Source: Pigoraptor chileana | Taxonomy: Eukaryota > Opisthokonta > Filasterea | Assembly: GCA_943704495.1 (NCBI GenBank) | Contig: CALSCR010003344.1 | Coordinates: forward strand, 1 to 21,751 | Direction: 5' to 3' | Length of the DNA: 21,751 nt | Shown here: positions 11,301 to 20,700 of the stretch, one piece after another | Layout: every line of letters starts with the position of its first letter | Position numbering within the stretch: the stretch's first letter is position 1 | Program-made: the position numbers and the translations under genes | Notes under the pieces: generated by a model | The model's input: only the letters and a program-made list of their open reading frames with translations | What the model was told of the DNA's origin: nothing | Databases searched by the model: none

Positions 11301-11991
11301 TGCATCGCCCACGGGGTCACGTGCAAGCATCCGCTCGGGTGCGGATAGGGCGCCACGTGAACCGAAATCGGAGCGCCGTCACTCTGCAGAGGCGGATGCA
11401 GGCAAGAGACGACATCGCAATGATGACAAGGACGACGCGTCATCTCAGAGGTCGGTAACCATCCGTGACCGACCCAATGTGCCTGATGGGCGCGATTTGC
11501 AGAGAGAGGATCGTGCACACGCGAATGACGCTCGGCGGGAGGAAGAAAGGGAAGATCGCGAGCGCCGGCATGCCGAGAAGGATGCCCGTCGTCAGAGACG
11601 CCACGAAGACCGTCTGCAGAGGGCTGCGGAGGAAGAAGAGCGTCGTCGACGGGAAGAGAAGCTCGCACGCCGGGAGGAAGAAGTTCGCAGGGAAAAGCGA
11701 GCACTTGAAGCTCAACGGCTCGCCGATTTAGAGCAGAAGGACAAGTGGGAGCTGGAAGCAAAACTAGGGTTTGTGCCTGAGTATGCGACGGGATTCCCAA
11801 TGCCACCGGAGAAAGAGGCGACTGAGATTCGTGCGCTGCTTGGGCAGGTGCAGGCTCACACAGAAATGAGGGAGAAGCGCCAGAGGGAGGTTGAAGACGA
11901 GATGACGAAGGCGCACCGGCGCAAGGAGAGCGCAAAGAACGCCCTGCCTAAAGCCCTGAAGAACCTCAAGAGCATCCTGCTCAAGGCGTGA
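2388..11991 (+). CDS. Giant ankyrin-repeat / multi-IQ-motif protein, 16 exons, 2058 aa
   Basis: Exons are join(2388..2435, 2633..2749, 3044..3121, 3261..3396, 3577..3761, 4050..4176, 4451..4587, 4952..5084, 5317..5407, 5627..5676, 5872..6681, 6867..7299, 7645..7747, 7962..8049, 8189..8288, 8451..11991). All 15 introns are GT-AG, adjoining phases agree, and the sum is 6177 nt (2059 codons with TGA). The ATG at 2388 is the first in frame after TGA at 2319 and has A at -3 and G at +4. The order is about ten ankyrin repeats, a Pro/Gln/Ser linker, an array of about 12 IQ motifs, Ala-rich minisatellites, an acidic Ser/Gly region, one late IQ motif and a charged helical C-terminus. IQ motifs normally bind calmodulin or EF-hand light chains, and ankyrin repeats bind proteins. 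Inversin and IQANK1 also combine ankyrin repeats with IQ motifs, but the IQ array is far longer here, nearer to ASPM or myosin in density. Orthology is not claimed. A cytoskeletal or ciliary scaffold is inferred. Confidence 0.93.
2776..2870 (+). repeat. TG/TA microsatellite in intron 2
   Basis: A GT-rich run with an embedded (TA)n block and GCGTGCGTG variants lies inside the intron at 2750-3043. It is purely intronic and has no recognised function; length polymorphism is likely. Confidence 0.8.
4605..4690 (+). repeat. TTG/CTG-type trinucleotide repeat in intron 7
   Basis: This is an imperfect (TGT/TGC)n run inside the intron at 4588-4951. It is the same motif family as the poly-Asn coding tract at 14727-14769, but here it lies in an intron. 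Confidence 0.8.
5627..8288 (+). other. Low-complexity linker of the ankyrin/IQ protein (exons 10-15)
   Basis: Exon 11 encodes a Pro/Gln/His-rich stretch (QQPSYPFYQQPHPPYQPHPP) and then Ser/Arg/Pro-rich sequence. Exon 12 continues with Ser/Pro-rich sequence (RPSSARRYSD, SPPASRPTSPRGRS). Exons 13-15 are more ordered, with a helix-like KVRFADETMTDALRRKFDAD and an acidic IPDDEYSQWGMDDLSQLMG. No known domain was recognised. The region is probably disordered and may be phosphorylated, which is inference from composition. Confidence 0.75.
8284..8355 (+). repeat. 33-nt tandem duplication spanning the exon 15 splice donor
   Basis: CAGGGGTGGGTGAATGGGTT (8284 on) recurs at 8317 as CAGGGGTGGGTGTTGAATGG, with similar TGCAT...CATT tails. 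Each copy carries the same CAGGG|GTGGGT donor (exon end 8288 or 8321). Phase continuity into exon 16 works with the first. The copies are exactly 33 nt apart and the stretch is open, so the second donor would add 11 residues in frame. Confidence 0.85.
8515..9540 (+). other. IQ-motif array (residues ~901-1242)
   Basis: About 12 IQ motifs follow one another at roughly 20-30 residue spacing. Examples are RVIQRSYKLYLFRRR, HVIQSAWHGYSARKEF, TLIQRTFRGYLCRREY, ITIQRHYRGYACRTKY, VLIQSHARGALVRRV, VAIQSAFRGYVAREGY, TLIQATYKGFLCRMGY, IVIQSAVRGWSARKKV and IVLQKYARGMLARIHV. A few are degenerate (RKLQRWYRHQL, ARAIARWYLG). Such arrays usually form a long helix decorated with calmodulin-like proteins. Confidence 0.95.
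9643..9867 (+). repeat. In-frame coding minisatellite, 78-nt unit
   Basis: Units start at 9643, 9721, 9799 and 9850. Two full 26-codon copies encode AAVDEQAAEM(V/I)HGA(P/L)GV followed by GTHTAV. The third copy lacks 27 nt and the fourth is partial. All length changes are multiples of three, so the frame is kept. The product is Ala-rich and probably unstructured. Confidence 0.9.
9994..10269 (+). repeat. In-frame coding minisatellite, 96-nt unit
   Basis: Copies start at 9994 (66 nt), 10060 (96 nt), 10156 (96 nt) and 10252 (partial). The unit encodes GANIVKNANVAEVAAGNV followed by AAEVAATGQTSAV, and has two internal half-repeats ending in EVAA. Spacing differences stay in frame. Confidence 0.9.
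10270..10960 (+). other. Acidic Asp/Glu/Ser/Gly-rich region (residues ~1486-1716)
   Basis: Blocks such as SSENDDDDDGGSGESESGSS, SESGSDEDGSSSEEGES and DSDGDDDGDDADGTSDSGSS dominate. The composition implies an extended, strongly negative, disordered segment with many possible casein kinase 2 sites. It sits between the basic IQ array and the basic tail, so electrostatic self-association is conceivable; that is inference. Confidence 0.85.
11068..11991 (+). other. Late IQ motif and charged helical C-terminus
   Basis: A single good IQ motif (VVIQRHSRGFLARKKV) follows the acidic region. After a basic low-complexity stretch, a long Arg/Glu-rich helix appears (EEREDRERRHAEKDARRQRR, EEEERRRREEKLARREEEVR), probably a single alpha helix or coiled coil. 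The tail has KLGFVPEYATGFPMPPEKEA and then a basic amphipathic end (NALPKALKNLKSILLKA), the best candidate for a conserved C-terminal element. Confidence 0.85.
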
Positions 11992-12665
11992 ACATGCCTT
12001 TGATGGCGCGTGTGTGTGTATGTTGTCTCCCACGGTGTATCGGCGGGTCAGTCGGTGGTCGGGGTCAGTCTTTGTCGCCCGTGTGCGCCTGTCTCCCCAG
12101 TGGGTTCGTCTTTTGCATTTCGATTTGCGTTTGTTTATTTTCTCTCGCTTATTTTCGCTTTGGTTTGATAATGTTTGCGATCTTTTTGCGTTGGATTTTG
12201 CTTGCTTTTGCGTTGCAGTTTTCGAGATTTTGCGTGGTTGTTGTCCCTTTGCAGTCTGTTTTTTATGTACAGTACACATATATATACAAACATGTGTAAT
12301 CGACACCCGCAACATCATATTGTGCGAGGTGACGGGACCCAATTGTAGTCCTGAAAATGCTGTGTTGCTGCGTAAGGCTAAGTTCAGTACACGTGTACGT
12401 ACGGGTATTCTTAAGCATGCAGTGTGCCGGATATGTAAACGTATCAACTACTGGGACTTACTTGCCAATGTTTACAAACACATCCCTGCTGTTCTTGCGA
12501 CTTTTAGATGGGTTCAGCAAGAGCATATTCATTTGACACAATCAAGATTACATTGCACATCGCCGATTGCAACGGCATGCCACGCACCATTGGATGGGGA
12601 TGCATGACCACACGAAGGATGCAATTTACTTAGATTACTTTTGAACTTGATTTCTTAATTTCTTT
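11992..12665. other. Convergent intergenic spacer with both 3' UTRs
   Basis: The plus-strand ankyrin/IQ gene and the minus-strand ligase end 674 nt apart, tail to tail. The left part (about 12090-12290) is T-rich on the plus strand. No AATAAA was seen. A weak minus-strand splice-like signal exists near 12370-12510 but no convincing gene was recognised. Confidence 0.55.
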
Positions 12666-14725
12666 TCACGCCATTTCAAACGTTACGCAAGTTATGGCCA
12701 TCCTCAACTTGTCCATCATGACGTTCTCCGAGGCATACACGGGTACACGCAGGGATGTGCCACATACACCGGCGACTGGGAAGTGGGCGCACGAGTTGTT
12801 GTGCGCCCGACCTCCGCCACGATGCGGCTGTGTGTTGCGACGGCGAGACGCAGACGCCTCCTCCCGCACCGCAGACTCACACCACGATTCGTGGCTCACC
12901 GAGCATTTGCACACGGTCACGTGTATCATGGTTCCCGGCGCAATGATCGGCGAACCAGTGCAGAACTGTGCAAAGGCATTCCTCTCGGTGCCTGTCATCT
13001 TATCAAAAGCCGCCCACAACCATCCACGCACGCGCACAAGTTCCGCATCCGTAACATTGCTGTCGATGGAAAGGGTACACGCGCTCTTCAGTAGCTGTGC
13101 CGACATGCTGACGGACCCGCACATCATTGCGATGATCGCAGGAAGAGGGATGGGGGCGACAGACGCCGGGCTAATTATCTCACAAAAGCCCCGCCGAATC
13201 TCGTCAAGCTCCTTGCGAATGCGTCCGACAAGCAGCGCCTGTGCGTGCATGCGGACATACTCGTGCACATTGCCTCTGTGCACATGCACGCTGCTGCCAT
13301 CCATGCCGCTTGATGCAAGAAGGTTTATGGATCCTCCGCCCTCAAACTCGCTGAGTGGGGCAACAAACGTGATTCCTGTCTCCTTCAATTCATCATCGCT
13401 CATTGTGAGCAGACGTACCAGCGAGTCGTGTCGCGTTGGGCTGTATGCAGCAAGATCCGCCATGCCGAGTCGATGTCCAAGCGCATACTTGAGCACGTGC
13501 GTGGCGGGGACCACGGAAATAACTGTGTTGTTTACGAGTGCGATTGCGAGGAATTTTCCGGCGCTGCGATACACAGCCCTCGCTAGCGGCTTCCACAGGT
13601 CGAGAGGGACCGCCGAAGGGACGATTGTCGACAAATTCTCCGCCCGCACAAACAAAGGAAGTCCGATCGGAGCGGAAGCACGCGGTATGTTAGTGGCAGC
13701 GACGCCTCCGGAGAAGGACTCCATCAGTGCCGCCCCAAACGCAGTGAACCATTCGCGAGTGGGGCCGGTGCCATGTCCACGCTCGCCGTCAAACGTCGCC
13801 ACCACGCGAACTGGCGTGCGAATCGATTGCAAGAGCGGAAGGGACGTTTCGAGAACACGTGCACGATCCACCTTCAGAGCAACATCGCCAGACTGTCTCA
13901 CAGACAACTCCCGCTTCGCCGTCTCGGATGCTGCACTCAGCACCGACCGCGTTGCCAGAGAGATGAGAGCACCACGTGACTCGAGCATCACAGTCCGCAC
14001 ACACGAGGTTGCAAGCGCTGCGGTGGACTCTGGCCATCGCGTGCGTATTGCGTCAACACTCAGTAGAGGGCCGTTACCATCGTAAAATGCATCGGAGCGG
14101 AAAAAGTCGTCGACGGCCTCTCCGTTTTCGGATTCCGATCCGCCGCTGTGGGCGCGGATGTCTTCAGCAGGGTTCACCAGAGCCATTGCAGAGGGAGACA
14201 CAGTCAGGGCGTACAGACACGCATCCAGGATGTACGCAAGGTGCGGATGGTTTCCAAGCTTGTCCAGTGAAGCCCCGTTCGGCAATGGCAGAGGCACTTC
14301 GTTGCCATTTGTGGCAAGAAAATACACGAGATCTGCCATTGAGCTGACGGGTGCCAAGGGTGCGTGCGAACGGCTCCGCGCGCACAAATTCGGCTCCAAA
14401 CAATCAAGATGGCGGCTCACAAAAGACCAGCCGTCGCCCAGCGCACCCGCAAGCATGTGCAATGCCGCGTCCCTAGCACCACCCGCCAGCTCGCCTTTCT
14501 CAACCGGTACGTTTACTTGCACATTACGCATCATTTCGGCGTGCAAATCGACGGCGATTCTCATTATACGGCCGTAAGTGCGTGCAAGGACGTTTACATT
14601 GCTCAACTGTGGGAGAAACACGTGAGCTGTGTTGACGTTCGCTGTCGTAGCCCCACCGAAAGAAAAGAGCGGCTGATTTGCAGGCAAAGTCCGATCTCCC
14701 GTGGAGGAAAGTGCGCCGCTGGCAC

Positions 14726-14768
<43 letters not shown>

Positions 14769-17700
14769 GCTTGGGAGGATTGGACAAAGCGCAATTGTGC
14801 CGCTGATAATCGGAGCAAGAACGGCACGCGCCAACTCACAGAGGGTCTTGCACGCATGCACAGGCGACGCCGAAAAGAGAAGCTTAAAGGGTTCCAAGAC
14901 AAAATCCGAAGGCGCAAGCTGCTCCACGGCAAGCACAAACGCAACGAGTATCCGCGCCGTCGATCGGACAAAGTACTCTCGAATGTCTGCATCCAACGAG
15001 TGGCGAACGGACGCGACAACAATTCCCGTGAGTGCCAAATTTGGCTGCTTCCCAACCAAAAGACTTCTCAAAAGGAAATCGATGGGCATCGTCCCGCGGG
15101 TGTTGTCGATGCCATCCGCCACAAAGCAGTCAAGCCCCGCGGTAAGCAGCGATGGGTCCGATAGGAGCTCTGCGGAAATGTGGTCACCCGCAGAGTCAGA
15201 GCCCACGAGAACAGCATGCACCAGCACTTCCATGGGACGAAGACCAACAATATTTGCCGCCGAGAGCGCACATGCCCACTGCCAATCGTCCAGCGATGCG
15301 CGAATGCCACGGAGGGTCTCACACCAGCGGCGACCATCTCCAGAAGAGACGACCCAGCCAGCACACGTCATGAGTGTGTGCAATGCATTGTTGCCGCGTT
15401 CGTCCGCAGACAGAAAAGCAGAGTCTGACAGTTTTGCGCGATCTTCCGCAGCAACGCCCTGGCACAGCGAGACAAAGATATTGACAAGCATGCAGGCGTA
15501 ATCAGTTTGGCCCCGTGAGAGGGCGGCGATTACAGGCGTCTGTCCCCGGTCATCCGTCATAGTAAGAAGGCGCATACTTGGGTGGGCAGACAACGCAATC
15601 TGATCATCTTTCCCGCGCAAGGCAACGCCCCATGACAAGACACGTGCACGCAGCAGGCCCATGTCGAGCGAGTTGAGTGGGCTCACAGGAAGTGTGCGGT
15701 GATACTGTCCCTCTGGAGCAGGGCAAGCGCACGCGGTCTTCGCTACTCCGAGACACTCTGTGGCCGGCAAAGGGAAGGTGAGGTGGCCTTCGTGGCACTG
15801 AAGTGTGCATGAGTTGCATATGGTAATATCGCACGTCGAGCACTGGTACACGGGCAGACACAGAGGTGAGCGTGTCATGCTTCCTTCGTTGCCTTCCCGT
15901 CGCTTTGTACATCCCACACTACATTCGCCGAGCAATGTTCGCATTGCCGCAAGTGAAGAGGCCGCTGTGTCCGAATGCGGCGGCAGACACATATCGTGCA
16001 GCAGGTTTCCTTGCCGACCGGGATTGATGCGCATCTGCTCCACGTGCACGTCCCAGAGTGACATGGCGCCGTCACTTATTGGCGGCGGCGTGTTCACTAT
16101 GCCGCGCCATTGCGTGGTGTCGGACAGTAGTGGCGCGTACATGTGGACCACAGACCGCCGCAGCCAATCCGAGTCACTCTCAAGGACTTTGGTCACCGCG
16201 CGTGCAAAGACAGCGGATCTCTTTGTGACGCCGTGCAGCTCAAGAAAGAGGCGATCAAAGTCGCTTTCTGTCACCCCACAAGCGCGCATACCGGCCATCG
16301 AGTTCATCTGCGTGCCTGCTGCCCTCCACAGTGCATCGACAGTGCCGACCATTCTCTCGACTGTTTCAGTGCTTTTGTTTGCACTCGCATCAACAATGGC
16401 GACGACGCATTGTATGACAACAGACGGCAGGCTACCCATCCATGTCACATGGTCGTGCACACGTCTCCGCAGCTCAATCTTGTCGAGTGCCGCCCGCAGA
16501 CAATCAACACCGAATAGTGCCGCCAGGGGGATGGGCGTATCGGGTCCCAGAGGCACTTCACTACCGCACGCTGAGAGGACAGCGGTTGCCAGAGGCGACG
16601 ATTCACTCCACGGCGGAGGGGCTGACTCGTCGTTTGTTTTGAATATTTTGTGAATGACGGCTGCAGGCACTTGCGTCAGTATTGTGAGGCGCGTGTCGCC
16701 AGTCGACAGCGGAACAGATGCATCCCACTCCGATTTCAGCAGTCCTGCCAGGGTCTTTGGTGCAGCAATTGGGAGTGGGTGTTCGGTTTTGGGCCGAACG
16801 TGAGCTGCAGCAGTGCCGATACTTTCATCTGACTTTTCCGCAAGACCCGCAGTACCGATAACTGTTGCAGGGTCCCACGTAACAGTATCTGATGAAGACG
16901 ACGCCGTCCCAGTGAAAGAGGATGGCACAATCCCCGCCGCTCTGCCGCTCTTGTGTGCTGTTTTCTTGGCCGCAATGGACCGGTGCCCGCGATTCGTTCT
17001 CCAAAATGCTGAGTCCGCAGCGTTCGCAGTCGTTCCAATTCCAAATGAGAACGGGTGCGGATCGTGCACTGTCGGCGCTGCAGTGTGGACGACGGGCTGC
17101 GAAGAGAAAGCCGCAGCGAATGGCGAGGGGACGGGTGCGCTCGCATTATTCATAGTCACAGAAGCAATGCCCAACGACGAGTTCACAACGGTTGTGCTCC
17201 CACTCGGCGTACTGAATTGGAATTGCATGGCGGGAAATGCTTGGGAAGGAGTCGTCCCCTGAATATAATTGCTCGCAAACAATGGCCCTTGCGGCGGCGG
17301 CGGTTGCTGCTGTTGGGGCGGCGGCGCACCGGCCGTTAGTGAAGCAAACAAAGGCAGTGTTGTCGATGTTGCAGGAATGGAAGCCACCGCAATTTCAGGC
17401 GGGGCTGACGTCACAGCTGACGTCAAAGGGGCTGTCGGAGAAGCGCCGGTCGCACCCACGGCTTTTGTATCGGGCTGTGTAAGAGACGTTGCGGGTATGT
17501 GGCGAATCTTCCTTGGCATAAGCTCAAACAAACTCATTCTTCCGATGTCTGTGCTTTCCGTTATCCACAGGTGGGATGATGCACGCTCCAGCGGCGGCGG
17601 GGAAAAGGTGCGGATGTGACAGCAGTTACACTTGCAATATTCGACGCCGCAATTGCACGTCCTTTGGCACGCGGCGCAGATGAAGGCGCCGTGACTCTTT

Positions 17701-20700
17701 GCGCCGACAACTCGCTTGCTGAAGACCTGCACCCCGGAGTCTCTGAATTTGAGATTGCCGTGAAAGCCTGCAATGTTATGTTGAACGAGTCAGTTGAACG
17801 GGTCAAGGTCTATGGTTGGTTATGGACACAGTGCAGCCGTCGGCGGAGAGTAACGGTCCGCCGTTCACCAGTGAAATGGGACCAGCAGCATCCAAACCGC
17901 ACTATGATGTCAAGGGTGATGGCATGCAGTGCGCAATGAAACGAATTGGTTCCGCCACACATCACACAACACCCATTGAAGGCGGGGAGAGGATGCTTCT
18001 GCCACCCATCACTTAACACCCATGAAGGCGGGGAGAGGATGTTTTTGCCATACATCATACAACACCCAATGAAGGCGGAGGGTAACAAGAAAAGGAGAAT
18101 GCACTGCATACCGATCAGCTCGAATCGCTGGACGTCCACGTGACCTCCACAGTCAGGCGGAGACACAAATCCAACCGACAGCGCACCCGCAGTCTGCCAT
18201 CGCACGAACGCCGATTGCGTATGTGCGCTACTCGAGTGAGTGTCCGCAAGTGGCGCCGATATGACGCCATCGCCGTCCACAAACACAGCCAGCGTCTGGT
18301 CCTTGTCCACAGTGACGGTGATGTCATGTGGCGATCCATCGGCAAATGACGCGCCCGGCTTGCGTGCACTACTACTGGCGAGAATGCTGCAGCTACCACT
18401 CGAATCGCACACAAAGACCCGTACAAAGCTGCTGTTGTTTGAGCTTTGGGAGCCCCAATCCATCTCCACAACTACAGACGTCCCCAGAGCGTTTCGGTAA
18501 AACTCTTGCCGTTTCAAAGTGTCGTATTTGCACGCAGCCAGACTGTCCATGTCGCACAAAGAAATATAAGATAGTATGTGAGCGTGGGACGGATAAGGCG
18601 AGTGCCACCCAACTAATCGGCAAGAGAAATTGTAATAGAGACGACCCATACACCGGATACTGACGCACGAATGAACAGACCAGAGTACTGGATTGAAATT
18701 GTGTATGACTCGACAGCAGACTGACGCACAGCAAGCTTATACTCCGCACGCACATGCAGACACATCAGCACTCACTTCACAAGCACATGCAGACACAATT
18801 ATAACTCACACATAACAACCACATGCAAACACTTTAACACTTACACTCAAAAAGGACATGCAGGCGGACACGAACCTCACTCCGCCAGTATTTCCTCCGA
18901 ATATGGCAAATGCCATCACGCTGTTTGCGCGTGTCTGCGATGGTCCGCCAACAGTGAACATGAAATCCGCCCTGAACCCCCCGGATATTCTGCGCTGACA
19001 CGACGACACCGATGCCCCACTCGCATTAGTGGCAGACACAGCGCCCATACCCTGAGCCTTACTTTGTGCACTCGCCCCCCGCGACGCCTCCACAGGCCGG
19101 CACTTCAAGGAAACGCAGCCAGACCTCGTGTATGCAAGACTATGCGACGGCCCAGTGGGCGTAAGCTCTGATACATCCGTAATACGAAGCTTCCGCTGGA
19201 CTTCCGTGCCGGTGTCGTCACTTTCCGGCACACGCATATGCATGAACGAAGTCGCTGCATCGCAAACAAGCGCGCCAAATGATGCACCGACGGACGCGCT
19301 GTCCAAGCCAAACTCCACAGTGAGTATCTGTGCCAAGTCACCACCGCGACGCAAGGCAGTGTCGATGGGAAGTAGACCGGCGTCGTTGCGAAACGCAGTA
19401 AGGAAGGAGAGGTGTCCGCGCGCACTTGCAATGGGATGTCGCAGCACTTCTCGCGCGCACGAAGCATCGACAAGAGAGTGAAGAAGGTTTCCGGAAGGTG
19501 AGCAGTGCAGAAATGCAGCCACCGAATCGGGAGAACTGGGATCCAGACTTGCCAGTGCATTACGGACCTTGTCGATAGAGCCACTGCCCACAACATGTGC
19601 AAGCGATGTGTCGCCGATGCAAATGCCGCACGCCGTCACTTTACTGTTGTTGTGGTTGGGATCACTCCTGCTACTCTTACTGTAGCCGGGCCACACGGAC
19701 ACGTGCACAACAGGTGCATGGTGGCGCATCGCAGCAATCGGCTCATCGTCACGACCTGTCAGCGTCAGTGTAATCAGAGCACGTGACACTTTGTGAAGAA
19801 CAGTCGCCGTTGATCCGCACACGGACATCAAAACGTCTCCCGGGGCAGTCTTTGTGGAGTCACGCATGGACAGCGCAGTAACAACCGATAAGACCAGTCC
19901 ACTTGCCCGTTGATTGCTCTGAGGTGGTGACGGTGTGGCGACAAAGGATTCAAACGACACGACGCAGTGGTACAATTTACTGTCCTTCTCCTCGTGGCCT
20001 TTGCGCGCGAAAGTCACGTGCACCCCATCCCAGGCAGGCGTTGCGGCGACCACGATGGCATTCGAAAAGCCAGCGGACGAGGCTAGATCCTCGACATGCA
20101 TTAGTCCTCCTCGCAGTAGCCTCCGCTGCAGATCATCAGCTATCACACTCACATCCTGTGTCAGGAAAGACACAACGTCACTTTTCAAGGAGTGTGCATG
20201 CAGGGTGTACGATTCACTGTCGGTCGTGTCTGTCGACGCTGTGTCTGTCGGGTGGCGATCAAGCAAGACCACCGCGCTCTCGTTTGGTGGCAGACCCACA
20301 AGCGCAATGACCACACCCGTCTTACACCCCGACTGCACGAGCGGAATCACGTGAGGCAGCGTCTCTGTCGTCTTTGTGGAGAATGTTCCGCCGACACAGA
20401 GGCTTTCGTGTATCCTGCTCTGCCAGCCAGGCCCAAAGGCGGTCGGGTACCCTCCCGGTCTGGCGGCCGGAGTGTGCGTGCTAGATTCAACAAGCACGCG
20501 CCCAAATTCACTGAAGCGGATCGTATCGCCCAGCAGAGTGATGGCAGGGGGCAGGGAAATGCTGCTGCTGTTGTTGGTGTTGTTGGTTTTGGTGTTGTCG
20601 CTGTTGTTGGTGTTGGTGTTGGTGTTGGTGTTGTTGCTGTCGTCGTTGTTGTTGATGCTGCTGCGGTCGTTGTTGCTTTTGTTGGTAGTCGCATGCAGAT

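Larger units (their letters stand above)
17750..18990 (-). other. Concanavalin A / L-type lectin-like domain (split by two introns)
   Basis: The strand pattern is GGFRADFMFTVGGPS, NSVMAFAIFGG, then LGTSVVVEMDWGSQ, VRVFVCDSSGSC, HDITVTVDKDQTLAVFVDG, and a last strand DVQRFELIGFHG formed across the 17768-18111 intron. The AFAIF...VVVEMDW...DGDGV layout follows the legume/L-type lectin plan (AFVI...AVEFDTW...VTIDYDG...VSLDG). The assignment is from motif order, not a search; a LamG-type fold is the main alternative. I know of no such domain in animal UBR5. Confidence 0.65.

Noticed and set aside
10527-11935. Two long minus-strand open frames opposite the ankyrin/IQ exon
   Set aside because: They are rich in Ser/Pro/His as expected from reading the opposite strand of acidic and basic low-complexity codons, and carry no domain motifs.
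12310-12505. Possible small minus-strand gene: ATG with 24 codons, a perfect GTAAGT donor and a TTTTCAG acceptor
   Set aside because: The joined product is short and unlike any known protein, and the region is the 3' flank of the ligase. Splicing within the 3' UTR or chance is as likely.
12694-14085. A 463-codon open frame on the plus strand
   Set aside because: It lies wholly opposite the HECT exon, its translation resembles no domain I know, and the minus strand shows clear HECT motifs. It is a by-product of base composition.
17816-18143. Open frames over the 46-nt minisatellite
   Set aside because: They lie in a confident intron whose removal joins the lectin-like domain in phase.
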